From an uncultured Oscillospiraceae bacterium (GTDB lineage: Bacteria; Bacillota; Clostridia; Oscillospirales; Oscillospiraceae): a DNA stretch of 64,000 bases. The DNA lies in the NCBI GenBank assembly GCA_910579965.1, contig CAJTWF010000007.1:28083-92082 (forward strand), given 5' to 3'. Under the pieces are notes generated by a model that saw only the letters and a list, made by a program, of their open reading frames with translations, ran no database searches and was not told the DNA's origin. Numbering within the stretch: the stretch's first letter is position 1; each line of letters opens with the position of its first letter. Both the position numbers and the translations under genes were made by a program. Positions 17,789-25,297 of this stretch are shown piece by piece.

Positions 17789-18047
17789 AAGCTGTTGGGC
17801 ATACCGCCAATTATCAAACAGGCCCTGGTGGTCCATCCGGTCAGAAATCAAACCATATCCCGGACAAAATTTCCGCATGGCATCGTTGCTGTTCTTGACG
17901 GGCGTCTGCCGCCTTGCCCTGCGAAAATTCTGCTCCGGCCTCTGGTTCCCTTTCTGACCGGATACGCCACGAGTTTATTTCTGCATGTCGGTCCGGCGGT
18001 CCATTACATATTAAAACGCGCCGAGGCCCAAGTATAAAAATTCCCCC
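17789..18047. other. intergenic stretch before tRNA-Gly
   Basis: No convincing frame, terminator or repeat could be found in this stretch. GC content falls toward the tRNA promoter. Confidence 0.5.
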
Positions 18048-18076
18048 TTGACACCGGCGAATATATCTGCTATAAT
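18048..18076 (+). promoter_or_regulatory. tRNA-Gly promoter
   Basis: Consensus TTGACA (18048-18053) and TATAAT (18071-18076) with 17-bp spacing, 12 bases before the tRNA. Confidence 0.9.
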
Positions 18077-18088
18077 ACACCATGTTCT

Positions 18089-18164
18089 GCGGGCGTAGCT
18101 CATCTGGTAGAGCGCCACCTTGCCAAGGTGGAGGTAGCGGGTTCGAGCCCCGTCGCCCGCTCCA
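18089..18164 (+). tRNA. tRNA-Gly (GCC)
   Basis: 76 nt with encoded CCA. Acceptor GCGGGCG pairs with CGCCCGC; the anticodon stem CCACC/GGTGG encloses the loop TTGCCAA, giving anticodon GCC at 18122-18124. T-arm GGTTCGAGCC is regular. Confidence 0.97.
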
Positions 18165-18172
18165 TTTTATTG

Positions 18173-18202
18173 CACCGTCATTTTGTGACGGTGTATTTTT
18201 TT
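18173..18202 (+). terminator. terminator after tRNA-Gly
   Basis: CACCGTCA (18173-18180) pairs with TGACGGTG (18186-18193), then a seven-T run. Confidence 0.85.
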
Positions 18203-18249
18203 GTTGCGGCGGGCCCGCACTGCGATGCCGATAACGAGAGGGGATGCGC

Positions 18250-18630
18250 ATGAACACGCCGGAGCTTGCAGCAGAACGGCTCATACTGCGAGAATTTACT
18301 GCCGGTGATCTGGAGGCCGTGTATCAAATCTTCAGCGATGCGGAGCTCAACAGATTCCTGCCCTGGTTTGCCCTCAAAACCCGCTCAGACGCGGAGAAAT
18401 TTTACCAGGCCCGCCTTGCTGGCCAATACCGCCGGGCGAGCGGACGCGGCTATGCCATCTGCCTGAAGGACCATGTGCCCATCGGATACGTCAATACCGC
18501 GGCAGATGACAGCCATGATCTCGGCTACGGGCTGCGGAAGGAATTCTGGCGCAGGGGAATCGTTACGGAATACGCTTTGTGGAAAAGGGCTTGTGAGCAG
18601 GGGGACAGACCGCCCGGACTGCCGGTTTAG
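18250..18630 (+). pseudogene. truncated RimJ/RimL-type GNAT acetyltransferase
   Basis: The frame begins TPELAAERLILREFTAGDLEAV, the normal start of a RimJ/RimL-like acetyltransferase, and continues through the acetyl-CoA strand (DLGYGLRKEFWRRGIVTE). It then shifts into a non-homologous tail (RACEQGDRPPGLPV) and stops at about 126 residues instead of about 170-180. The C-terminal helix and final strands are absent from the other frames too, so a deletion rather than a simple frameshift is likely. GAGAGGGG precedes the ATG at 18250. Probably inactive. Confidence 0.7.
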
Positions 18631-18751
18631 GACGCTTTATCCCGGCAAAATTAAAGAAGTTTCAGAAATTCCCCCAAATATGTTGCAAAATCAGCCGGTA
18701 TGTATTATAGTTTGTATAGCTTTGTAAAATCTGGTCCGTGGGAGGACAGCT

Positions 18752-19609
18752 GTGGGAAAGAATATCGTGGCGCTTATGCTGCAAGAATATGAAAACTTCA
18801 CCCGCTCTGAGCGGAAGATTGTGGACTATGTGCTGGAGCATCAGACGGAGACCCAGTACATCAGCATCACGGACCTGAGCGCCGTGTGCGAGGTGGCGGT
18901 GTCCACGATCTCCGTTTTCTGCCGCAAGATGAAGCTGGCCGGGTTCAACGACTTCAAGCTGGAGCTGGCCCGGGCCTCCCTGCTGGCCGCCCCGGACATG
19001 GGGCAGAGCGCCGCCGGAGAGGTCCTCCCCGGCGATTCCACAGGCGCGGTGATGAGCAAGGTCCTCCGCTCCGCCCAGGATACCCTGGGCAAGGCCTATC
19101 ACATGCTGGCCGAGCCCTCGGTGACCCAGGCCGTGGACCTGCTGCTGGCCGCCCGGCAGGTGCTGTGCCTGGGCCAGGGCAACCACTCGGTGGTGTCCCT
19201 GGCGGCCTGGGCCCAGTTCTCCACCACCTCCCCCAAGTTCAAGACCATCCAGGACTCTCACCTCCAGACCGTGGCCCTCTCCACCCTCTCCCAGGAGGAC
19301 GTGGTCCTCTACTTCTCCTACTCCGGCGCCACCCATGAGGTGCTGGAGGCGGCGGAGATCATCCGCCGCCGGGGGGCCAAGCTGATCCTTGTCACCCGCT
19401 TTCTCAACTCCCCCGCCAGCGCCTACGCCGACGCCCTCCTGCTGTGCGGGCCCAACGAGCAGCCCCTGCGCTTTGGCTCCACCGCCGCCCTCGTGGCCCA
19501 GCTCTACGTGCTGGATGTGCTGCTCACCGAGTTCTCCCGCCGGGACCCCGAGGGGGCGGAGCAGTGCCGCCAGTCCGTGGGCAAGGCCCTGGCCAAGAAG
19601 GTGCTGTAG
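18752..19609 (+). CDS. MurR/RpiR family transcriptional regulator
   Basis: A 285-residue repressor/activator. The N-terminal RpiR helix-turn-helix is residues 1-75 (FTRSERKIVDYVLEH, then TISVFCRKMKLAGFNDFK); the SIS sugar-phosphate domain is about 125-260, with YFSYSGATHEVLEAAEIIRRRGAKLILVT. The start is GTG with GGGAGGA upstream. The downstream YesL-like gene starts 2 bases after the stop. Such regulators respond to phosphosugars (amino sugars, sialic or muramic acid), but no sugar pathway genes are adjacent. Confidence 0.92.
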   Translation: MGKNIVALMLQEYENFTRSERKIVDYVLEHQTETQYISITDLSAVCEVAVSTISVFCRKMKLAGFNDFKLELARASLLAAPDMGQSAAGEVLPGDSTGAVMSKVLRSAQDTLGKAYHMLAEPSVTQAVDLLLAARQVLCLGQGNHSVVSLAAWAQFSTTSPKFKTIQDSHLQTVALSTLSQEDVVLYFSYSGATHEVLEAAEIIRRRGAKLILVTRFLNSPASAYADALLLCGPNEQPLRFGSTAALVAQLYVLDVLLTEFSRRDPEGAEQCRQSVGKALAKKVL

Positions 19610-19611
19610 CC

Positions 19612-20244
19612 ATGGGCGGATTCTTTAACCCCGAGCGGGGGATCTGGGCCGCGCTGAGCACCCTGGTGGACGTGTGCGGCCTGTCCATCCTGTGGCTGTT
19701 TCTGTGCCTGCCCGTGGTGACCATCGGTCCGGCCACGGCGGCGCTGTACTATACGGTGGTCAAGTGCGTCCGGGGCCGGGAGTCCGGGGCCTTCAAGTAC
19801 TACCTCCTCTCCCTGCGGGACAATATGAAGGTGGGCTGCGCCGCCACCCTGCTCTGCCTTCTGGCGGGGGCTCTGCTGGCCGGCGGATACGCCCTGATGC
19901 GCGCCAACGCCGCCTCCACCAGCGCCGCCGGTGTGCTCTTTGGGGCTTACTACACGGCTCTGCTCCTGCCGGCGGGGGTGCTGTGCTGGCTGTTTCCCCT
20001 GCTGGGCCGATTCACCTTTGGGGTGAGGGAGCTGTTTGTGACAGCCCTCCAGCTGGCGGTGCGCCATCTGCCCTCCACCGTGGTGGTGACCCTTTTGACG
20101 GCGGAGACGGCGGCCTTCTGCATCCCCAACTGGTGGCCGGCCCTGTTTATGCCGGCGGTGACGGCCCTGCTCTCCTCCTTCTTCCTGGAGCGGGTCTTTC
20201 AGAAATACGCCCCCCAGCTGATCGCGGAGGATGGGGAGGAGTAG
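19612..20244 (+). CDS. DUF624 (YesL-like) membrane protein
   Basis: A 210-residue protein with five hydrophobic helices. The beginning GGFFNPERGIWAAL...LSILWLFLCLPVVTIGPATAALYY is diagnostic of the YesL/DUF624 family (PF04854), usually found with sugar ABC transporters and sugar regulators. It is translated from an ATG 2 bases after the RpiR stop. Its role is unknown, and no transporter is adjacent. Confidence 0.88.
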   Translation: MGGFFNPERGIWAALSTLVDVCGLSILWLFLCLPVVTIGPATAALYYTVVKCVRGRESGAFKYYLLSLRDNMKVGCAATLLCLLAGALLAGGYALMRANAASTSAAGVLFGAYYTALLLPAGVLCWLFPLLGRFTFGVRELFVTALQLAVRHLPSTVVVTLLTAETAAFCIPNWWPALFMPAVTALLSSFFLERVFQKYAPQLIAEDGEE

Positions 20245-20280
20245 GGAGCGGCCTTTGGGCCGCTCCCTACTCCTCTTTTT
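20237..20280. terminator. strong bidirectional terminator
   Basis: Perfect 17-bp arms 20237-20253 and 20257-20273 with a 3-base loop and a T-run on the + strand. It spans the stop of the YesL-like gene and separates the converging PLP enzyme gene. Confidence 0.9.
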
Positions 20281-21619
20281 AACGGCCCGCCGCCAGCACC
20301 TCCACCCGGTCCACGCCGTACCGGGCGAACAGCGCCGCCGCCTCCGGGCCGATGCGCTCCCCGGCCACGGCGATGGGCACCGCCGGCGGACAGGCCACCG
20401 TGGGCGCGCCGCACACCCGGCCCAGGGCCTGCGCGGCGGGCACCGTCTCCCAGGGCCGGAACATGGCCTCCCGGATGGAGCAAACCGCCTCCCCCCTGGC
20501 CTGGGGCAGGGGCAGACGGGGCCTGGGCGGCCTGTCGTTCTCCCCCAGGCAGTCCAGGAGCCGGTCAAAGTCCTTTGGCGGGTTCTCCGGCGTCCACATG
20601 CACACCAGATCGTCCCGGTCCCAGTACTCGCACTCCACCCCTCCGGACCGCAGACGGGCCGCCAGATCCCCGCCCTCCCACCCGGAGGCGGCGCAGTCAA
20701 GGGTCAGCTTCAAGGGCTCCGTGTCCCTGACCGCCCAGCCCCGCCCCCGCAGACGCTCCCGCAGGGCCGCCAGGGCTCCGGCGGTCTCCGCCAGACGGAG
20801 GGGGTAGTCCCCGGCCAGATACTGGTTGCAGAGGTCCAGGGATTGCAGGATCAGATAGGACGGACTGGTGGAGCCGAACAGGGCCAGGGCCCGCCGCCCG
20901 TTCTCCCCAAAGAAGGCCGGGGCCCCTCTGCCCACGTGGAGATAGGCCCCGCCGGTGAGGACCGGCAGGGTCTTGTGGGCGCTGTCGCAGCACAGATCCG
21001 CCCCCAGATCCATGGGGTGCCGGGAGGGGGAGAGAAAGCGCAGGTAGGCCCCGTGGGCGTTGTCCACCAGCAGGGGTACGCCCCGGCGGTGGGATACCTC
21101 CGCCAGGGCCGCCACATCGCACGTCCCGCCCAGGTAGTCCGGGCTGGTGACGTACACCGCCGCCGGACGCGTCTCCTCCAGGGCCCGCTCCAGGGCCGCC
21201 GGGGATACCGGGCAGGCGCACAGGCTCTGCCCCGGGGACTCCGGCCACAGCCACGCCACGTCAAAGTCCAGCAGCGCGGCGGCGTAGAGGAGAGACTTGT
21301 GGGCGTTCCGCGCCGCCAGCACCACCGGACGCCGCCCCGGAGGGGCGCTCCACACCGCCAGGGCCAGCATGGCCCGGACGCACTGGGAGGAGCCCTCCGC
21401 GGCATAGAAGGTCCTGCCGGAGCCGAAGAGGGCCCCGGCGTTTTTTTCGCTCTCCGCGATGATTCCTGCCGCCCCGTAGAGCTCGTCCGCCCCGGCGATC
21501 TCCGTGACGTCCAGGGCCTCGCAGCCCAGAAAGGGCTTCCCCTTGTGGCCCGGCATGTGGAGCCGTGCGCAGCCGGAGGCGGCGTAGGCGCGGACAAAAT
21601 CAGCAATGGGGGTGTTCAC
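20279..21619 (-). CDS. Orn/Lys/Arg decarboxylase-fold PLP enzyme, coupled to scfB
   Basis: A 446-residue fold-type I PLP enzyme of the short Orn/Lys/Arg decarboxylase group (PF01276). Visible landmarks are HMPGHKG (21-27), NAHKS (105-109), LLVDNAHG (Asp186 contacting the pyridine nitrogen) and DSAHKTLP with Lys216 as the PLP lysine. The C-terminal OKR_DC_1_C domain is present. The start is GTG at 21619, overlapping the scfB stop as GTGA and preceded by GGAGGAG, so translation is coupled to the SCIFF maturase. Whether it decarboxylates a free amino acid or acts with the ranthipeptide is open. Confidence 0.85.
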   Translation of the reverse strand: MNTPIADFVRAYAASGCARLHMPGHKGKPFLGCEALDVTEIAGADELYGAAGIIAESEKNAGALFGSGRTFYAAEGSSQCVRAMLALAVWSAPPGRRPVVLAARNAHKSLLYAAALLDFDVAWLWPESPGQSLCACPVSPAALERALEETRPAAVYVTSPDYLGGTCDVAALAEVSHRRGVPLLVDNAHGAYLRFLSPSRHPMDLGADLCCDSAHKTLPVLTGGAYLHVGRGAPAFFGENGRRALALFGSTSPSYLILQSLDLCNQYLAGDYPLRLAETAGALAALRERLRGRGWAVRDTEPLKLTLDCAASGWEGGDLAARLRSGGVECEYWDRDDLVCMWTPENPPKDFDRLLDCLGENDRPPRPRLPLPQARGEAVCSIREAMFRPWETVPAAQALGRVCGAPTVACPPAVPIAVAGERIGPEAAALFARYGVDRVEVLAAGR

Positions 21620-22992
21620 CGCTCCTCCGCCTGGGCGGCCTTCATCATCACCGCGCACTCGATCCGCTTGCGGAAGAGCTCGCAGCCGTACTCGTACACG
21701 CCCCGGATGGACCCGGAGGCGTGGTAGGCGTTGGCCGCGCAGCCGCCGGAGCAGTAGAGCCTGGCCCAGCAGTCCGCGCACTCCGGACGGGCGTAGGCGT
21801 TGCAGCTCTTGAACTCGTCCCGGACCGCCGTGTTGGTCACCCCCTGCCAGATATCCCCCAGCTTATAGGCATCCTCCCCCACGAACTGGTGGCAGGGATA
21901 CAGATCCCCCCAGGGGGTGACGGCCATGTACTCCGTGCCGGACCCGCAGCCGGAGATGCGCTTGTAGATGCAGGGGCCGTGGGCCAGATCCAGCATGTAG
22001 TGGTAGAAGGTGAAGCCCCGGCCCTCCCGCTCCCGCCGCAGCATCTCCTTGGCCAGGAGCTCGTACTGCTCCAGGACAATGGGCAGATCCTCCGCCGTCA
22101 GGGCGGCGGGATCGTTGGGGGCGCACACCACCGGCTCCATGCTCAGCTGGTCAAAGCCCAGATCCGCCATATGGAGCACGTCCTTGGTGAAGTCCGGGTT
22201 GGCGTGGGTGAAGGTGCCCCGCATGTAGTAGCCCTTCCCCCCCCGGCGCTCCACCAGCTTCTGAAATTTGGGCACGATCCGGTCATAGCTGCCCCGGCCG
22301 GCCCAGTCCACCCGCAGCCTGTCGTGGACCTCCTTCCGCCCGTCCAGGCTCAGCACCACGTTGTGCATCTCCCGGTTGGCGAAGTCGATCACGTCGTCGT
22401 CAATGAGCATACCGTTGGTGGTGAGGGTGAAGCGGAACTTCTTCCCCCGGGGGCCCTCCTGTTCGCGGGCGTAGGCCACCAGCTCCTTGACCACCTCCCA
22501 GTTCATCAGAGGCTCGCCGCCGAAGAAGTCCACCTCCAGGTTGACCCGGTCCCCGGAGTTCTCCATGAGGAAGTCCAGGGCCCGCTTTCCCACGTCGAAG
22601 CGCATCAGCGCCTGCTGGCCATGGTACTTCCCCTGGCTGGCAAAGCAGTAGGGACAGCTGAGGTTGCAGGTGTGGGCCACGTGGAGGCACAGAGCCTTCA
22701 CCACCGTGCTGCGGTTTTTGAAGTCAAAGGCCATGGGCTCGAAGGTGTCGGGGGTGTAGAGCTTCCCGGCCCGCTCCAGCTCCGCCACGTCGCTGATGCA
22801 GGCGCGCACCTCCTCCTCGTTCACGTCGGGCCGGCCGCCGTATTGGGCCAGGATGGCGGAAACGATCTCCTCCGGGGTCTTCTCCGGGTACAGGGCGATG
22901 ATGTCGTAGGCCACCTCGTCCACCACATGGACAGACCCGGAGCAGGTGTCCAGGACGATGTTGTAGCCGTTGAGCTTGTATTGATGCACCAT
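21616..22992 (-). CDS. scfB: SCIFF radical-SAM maturase (thioether cross-link-forming)
   Basis: Radical SAM/SPASM enzyme that makes Cys-to-alpha-carbon thioether bridges in the SCIFF precursor. The 458 residues contain an N-terminal peptide-recognition-like region (1-95), the cluster motif C109-N-L-S-C113-P-Y-C116, and a Cys-rich C-terminal SPASM domain with GCGSGTEYMAVTPWGDLYPCH and ECADCWARLYCSGGC binding auxiliary clusters. It lies 79 bases downstream of scfA, with a hairpin in between. The order scfA-scfB is conserved in Clostridia. Confidence 0.96.
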   Translation of the reverse strand: MVHQYKLNGYNIVLDTCSGSVHVVDEVAYDIIALYPEKTPEEIVSAILAQYGGRPDVNEEEVRACISDVAELERAGKLYTPDTFEPMAFDFKNRSTVVKALCLHVAHTCNLSCPYCFASQGKYHGQQALMRFDVGKRALDFLMENSGDRVNLEVDFFGGEPLMNWEVVKELVAYAREQEGPRGKKFRFTLTTNGMLIDDDVIDFANREMHNVVLSLDGRKEVHDRLRVDWAGRGSYDRIVPKFQKLVERRGGKGYYMRGTFTHANPDFTKDVLHMADLGFDQLSMEPVVCAPNDPAALTAEDLPIVLEQYELLAKEMLRREREGRGFTFYHYMLDLAHGPCIYKRISGCGSGTEYMAVTPWGDLYPCHQFVGEDAYKLGDIWQGVTNTAVRDEFKSCNAYARPECADCWARLYCSGGCAANAYHASGSIRGVYEYGCELFRKRIECAVMMKAAQAEER

Positions 22993-23021
22993 TGTGGGCG
23001 TTCCTCCTCATCGTAGCTGCG

Positions 23022-23054
23022 CAGGAAAAGCGCCGCCCTGAAACCGGCGGCGCT
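23022..23054 (-). terminator. internal hairpin between scfA and scfB
   Basis: On the minus strand AGCGCCGCC (23054-23046) pairs with GGCGGCGCT (23037-23029), followed by TTTTCC. It looks like a leaky terminator that would give more precursor than maturase transcript. Confidence 0.65.
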
Positions 23055-23071
23055 CTCTCGATATGACGGCC

Positions 23072-23218
23072 TTACTTGCTGGCGTTCTCGCAGGCCTGGT
23101 TGGCCACGCCGCAGGAGGTCTTGCAGGCAGACTGGCAGGAGGTCTGGCATTCGCCGCAGCCGCCGGTCTGTGCGCTCTTGTTCAGGTCACGGGTCTCAAG
23201 GGTCTTGATGCGTTCCAT
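23072..23218 (-). CDS. scfA: SCIFF ranthipeptide precursor
   Basis: A 48-residue peptide, below normal gene-finding size. It has exactly six cysteines (21, 24, 28, 32, 36, 43) after a leader beginning MERIKTLETRDLN; the core runs CGECQTSCQSACKTSC, the almost invariant SCIFF (six Cys in forty-five residues) sequence. TAGGAGAA lies seven bases before the ATG. It has its own promoter. The mature thioether-bridged product of this family has no settled function; it is found in nearly all Clostridia and thought to be non-antibiotic. Confidence 0.96.
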   Translation of the reverse strand: MERIKTLETRDLNKSAQTGGCGECQTSCQSACKTSCGVANQACENASK

Positions 23219-23276
23219 AGTTGTATTCTCCTATCCTGCCGCCGCATGATAAAAAGCGGCATATTTCACTAGGGTA

Positions 23277-23305
23277 AGGATACCATATCGCAGCGTGGAT
23301 GTCAA
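23277..23305 (-). promoter_or_regulatory. scfA promoter
   Basis: On the minus strand TTGACA (23305-23300), 17-bp spacer, TATCCT (23282-23277). The start codon lies about 58 bases downstream. Confidence 0.8.
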
Positions 23306-23349
23306 GAAATCCTTTTCCGGTCCGCCATATTGTCCCCGGAAAAACAAAA

Positions 23350-23378
23350 TTGACGCAGGCGGGGTAAAATGCTATAAT
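23350..23378 (+). promoter_or_regulatory. miaB promoter
   Basis: TTGACG at 23350-23355 and TATAAT at 23373-23378, 17-bp spacing. Confidence 0.85.
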
Positions 23379-23428
23379 GTGCTATCTGACCATTTCAAAT
23401 CGACCAGCGCGTGAAGGGAGCGGGAGCC

Positions 23429-24847
23429 ATGGGAGAGACCGGAAAAACACAGCGGATCAGCCAAGAGGACATTGGGCGGCAGCTTCGCTTCTGCGAGAAG
23501 CTGAGGGAACTGAACGAGGCCCGCCCCGGGGGGCCGCCCCTGGCCTGCGTCCAGACCTACGGCTGCCAGCAGAACGTGGCGGACAGCCAGCGGCTCATGG
23601 GGATGCTGCGGGACATGGGCTGCGGCTTCACCCAGGACCCCGGCCGGGCGGAGATCATTGTCATCAACACCTGCGCCATCCGGGAGAACGCGGAGAAGAA
23701 GGTCTTTGGCGTGGTGGGCCAGCTGGTCCACGCCAAGGAGCGCAATCCGGATCTCACCATCTGCCTGTGCGGCTGCATGGCCCAGCAGGAGACTGCCGCC
23801 GCCCGGATCAGGGCCTCCTACCGCCACGTGGATCTGGTCTTCGGCCCCCAGGCCCTGTGGCGGTTCCCGGAGCTGCTCTTTGAGGTCCGCACCCGCCATA
23901 AGCGGGTCTTCTCCATCGCCCAGGAGCGGGGCGCTATCGCCGAGGGACTGCCTGTGGTCCGGGAGAGCAGCGTGAAGGCCTGGGTGTCCATCATGTACGG
24001 GTGCAACAACTTCTGCTCCTACTGCATCGTCCCCTATGTCCGGGGCCGGGAGCGGAGCCGGGAGGCGTCGGACATTCTGGCCGAGATCCGCTCCCTGGTG
24101 GAGGACGGGGTGCGGGAGATCACCCTTCTGGGCCAGAACGTCAACTCCTACGGCAAGGACCTGGACAGCCCCATGGACTTTGCGGACCTGCTGGAGGAGA
24201 TCGACGCCATCCCCGGGGACTACCTCATCCGCTTTATGACCAGCCACCCCAAGGACGCGGGCCGGAAGCTCTTCGACACCATGGCCCGCTGCTCCCACGT
24301 GGCCAAGCAGCTCCACCTCCCGGTGCAGTCCGGCAGCAGCCGGGTGCTGCGGGCCATGAACCGGGGCTACACCCGGGAGCAGTACCTGGAGAAGGCGGCC
24401 TACGCCCGCAGCGTCATGCCGGAGCTGGTGCTGACCAGCGATATTATCATCGGCTTCCCCGGGGAGACGGAGGAGGAGGCCATGGAGACCATCTCCCTCA
24501 TCCGGGAGGTCCGCTATGACGCGCTCTTCACCTTCATCTACTCCCCCCGGCCGGGCACGCCTGCGGCCAGCCTGCCGGACACGGTGAGCCGGGCGGAGAA
24601 GCAGGTGTGGTTTGACAAGCTCCTGGAGGAGCAGAACCGGATCTCCGGGGAGCTCCACCGGGCCTACGTGGGCCGCCGGCTGCGGGTGCTGGTGGACGGG
24701 GAGAGCGGCGATGAGCAGTGGCCCCTGTCCAGCCGGACCCACGGCGGCAGACTGGTGCATCTGCGGGGGGATGCGTCCCTGATCGGGCAGTACGTGGACG
24801 CGGAAATTCTGGACAGCAACACCTGGGCCCTCTTCGGGGCGGTATGA
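23429..24847 (+). CDS. miaB: tRNA-2-methylthio-N6-dimethylallyladenosine synthase
   Basis: Radical-SAM methylthiotransferase adding 2-methylthio to i6A37 in tRNAs reading UNN codons. The 472 residues show the N-terminal UPF0004 domain (TYGCQQNVADSQRL, first cluster Cys), the radical-SAM motif YGCNNFCSYCIVPYVRGRE and a C-terminal TRAM domain. The ATG at 23429 is 8 bases after AAGGGAG; a GTG at 23411 would add six residues but lacks a site. It is monocistronic from its own promoter, divergent from the scf genes. miaA is not adjacent. Confidence 0.96.
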   Translation: MGETGKTQRISQEDIGRQLRFCEKLRELNEARPGGPPLACVQTYGCQQNVADSQRLMGMLRDMGCGFTQDPGRAEIIVINTCAIRENAEKKVFGVVGQLVHAKERNPDLTICLCGCMAQQETAAARIRASYRHVDLVFGPQALWRFPELLFEVRTRHKRVFSIAQERGAIAEGLPVVRESSVKAWVSIMYGCNNFCSYCIVPYVRGRERSREASDILAEIRSLVEDGVREITLLGQNVNSYGKDLDSPMDFADLLEEIDAIPGDYLIRFMTSHPKDAGRKLFDTMARCSHVAKQLHLPVQSGSSRVLRAMNRGYTREQYLEKAAYARSVMPELVLTSDIIIGFPGETEEEAMETISLIREVRYDALFTFIYSPRPGTPAASLPDTVSRAEKQVWFDKLLEEQNRISGELHRAYVGRRLRVLVDGESGDEQWPLSSRTHGGRLVHLRGDASLIGQYVDAEILDSNTWALFGAV

Positions 24848-24939
24848 GCCCGGAATTGGATTTGTAGATAGGCGTTTTGCGCATATAGACCGAACATTAT
24901 ACTGATGGTATTTTCCCGCGTCACGGCGGAGAAAGCGTA

Positions 24940-25149
24940 ATGATGAAGTTAAACGAAAATCTCATCCAACTGCGGGCAGAAAAGGGGCTCTCCCAGGAGG
25001 CCGTCGCGCAGGCCGTCCACATCAAGACGCGGACTTATCAAAATTATGAATATGGCCTGCGCCTTCCCCTTCTGCCCACCCTGATTGCCCTTGCGGATTT
25101 ATATGACATCAGCCTGGACGAGCTGGTGTGCCGGGAGCGGCGGGAGTGA
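24940..25149 (+). CDS. small XRE-family helix-turn-helix regulator
   Basis: A 69-residue protein that is just one helix-turn-helix (LRAEKGLSQEAVAQAVHIKTRTYQNYEYG, residues about 11-39) plus a short dimer helix ending SLDELVCRERRE. It starts with tandem ATGs at 24940 and 24943. Lone regulators of this size control nearby promoters or act as plasmid/phage-type repressors; no obvious target neighbour exists besides the GTPase-nuclease gene 150 bases downstream. Confidence 0.8.
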   Translation: MMKLNENLIQLRAEKGLSQEAVAQAVHIKTRTYQNYEYGLRLPLLPTLIALADLYDISLDELVCRERRE

Positions 25150-25172
25150 GGCGCTTTTCATCCATTTTTAAG

Positions 25173-25205
25173 GCAGACAGGCGGTCCTCCGGGGCCCCTG
25201 TCTGC
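25173..25205 (+). terminator. hairpin after the XRE gene
   Basis: GCAGACAGG (25173-25181) pairs with CCTGTCTGC (25197-25205). T-run absent; weak terminator at best. Confidence 0.4.
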
Positions 25206-25235
25206 TGCTTATTTCGCAAAGCCGGCAAATTCCCA

Positions 25236-25264
25236 TTGCAGGACGGGCGAAAACCTGCCATAAT
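25236..25264 (+). promoter_or_regulatory. promoter of the GTPase-nuclease fusion gene
   Basis: TTGCAG at 25236-25241 and CATAAT at 25259-25264, 17-bp spacing. Only about 33 bases separate it from the start, so there is no room for the attenuating leader known from tet(M). Confidence 0.55.
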
Positions 25265-25297
25265 AGGGGGAGATGAAGGAAAGAGAATGGACGGCAT

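Noticed and set aside
17789..18047. Hidden gene or RNA before tRNA-Gly
   Set aside because: Open frames here are short, lack start signals, and no stable RNA fold is evident by eye.
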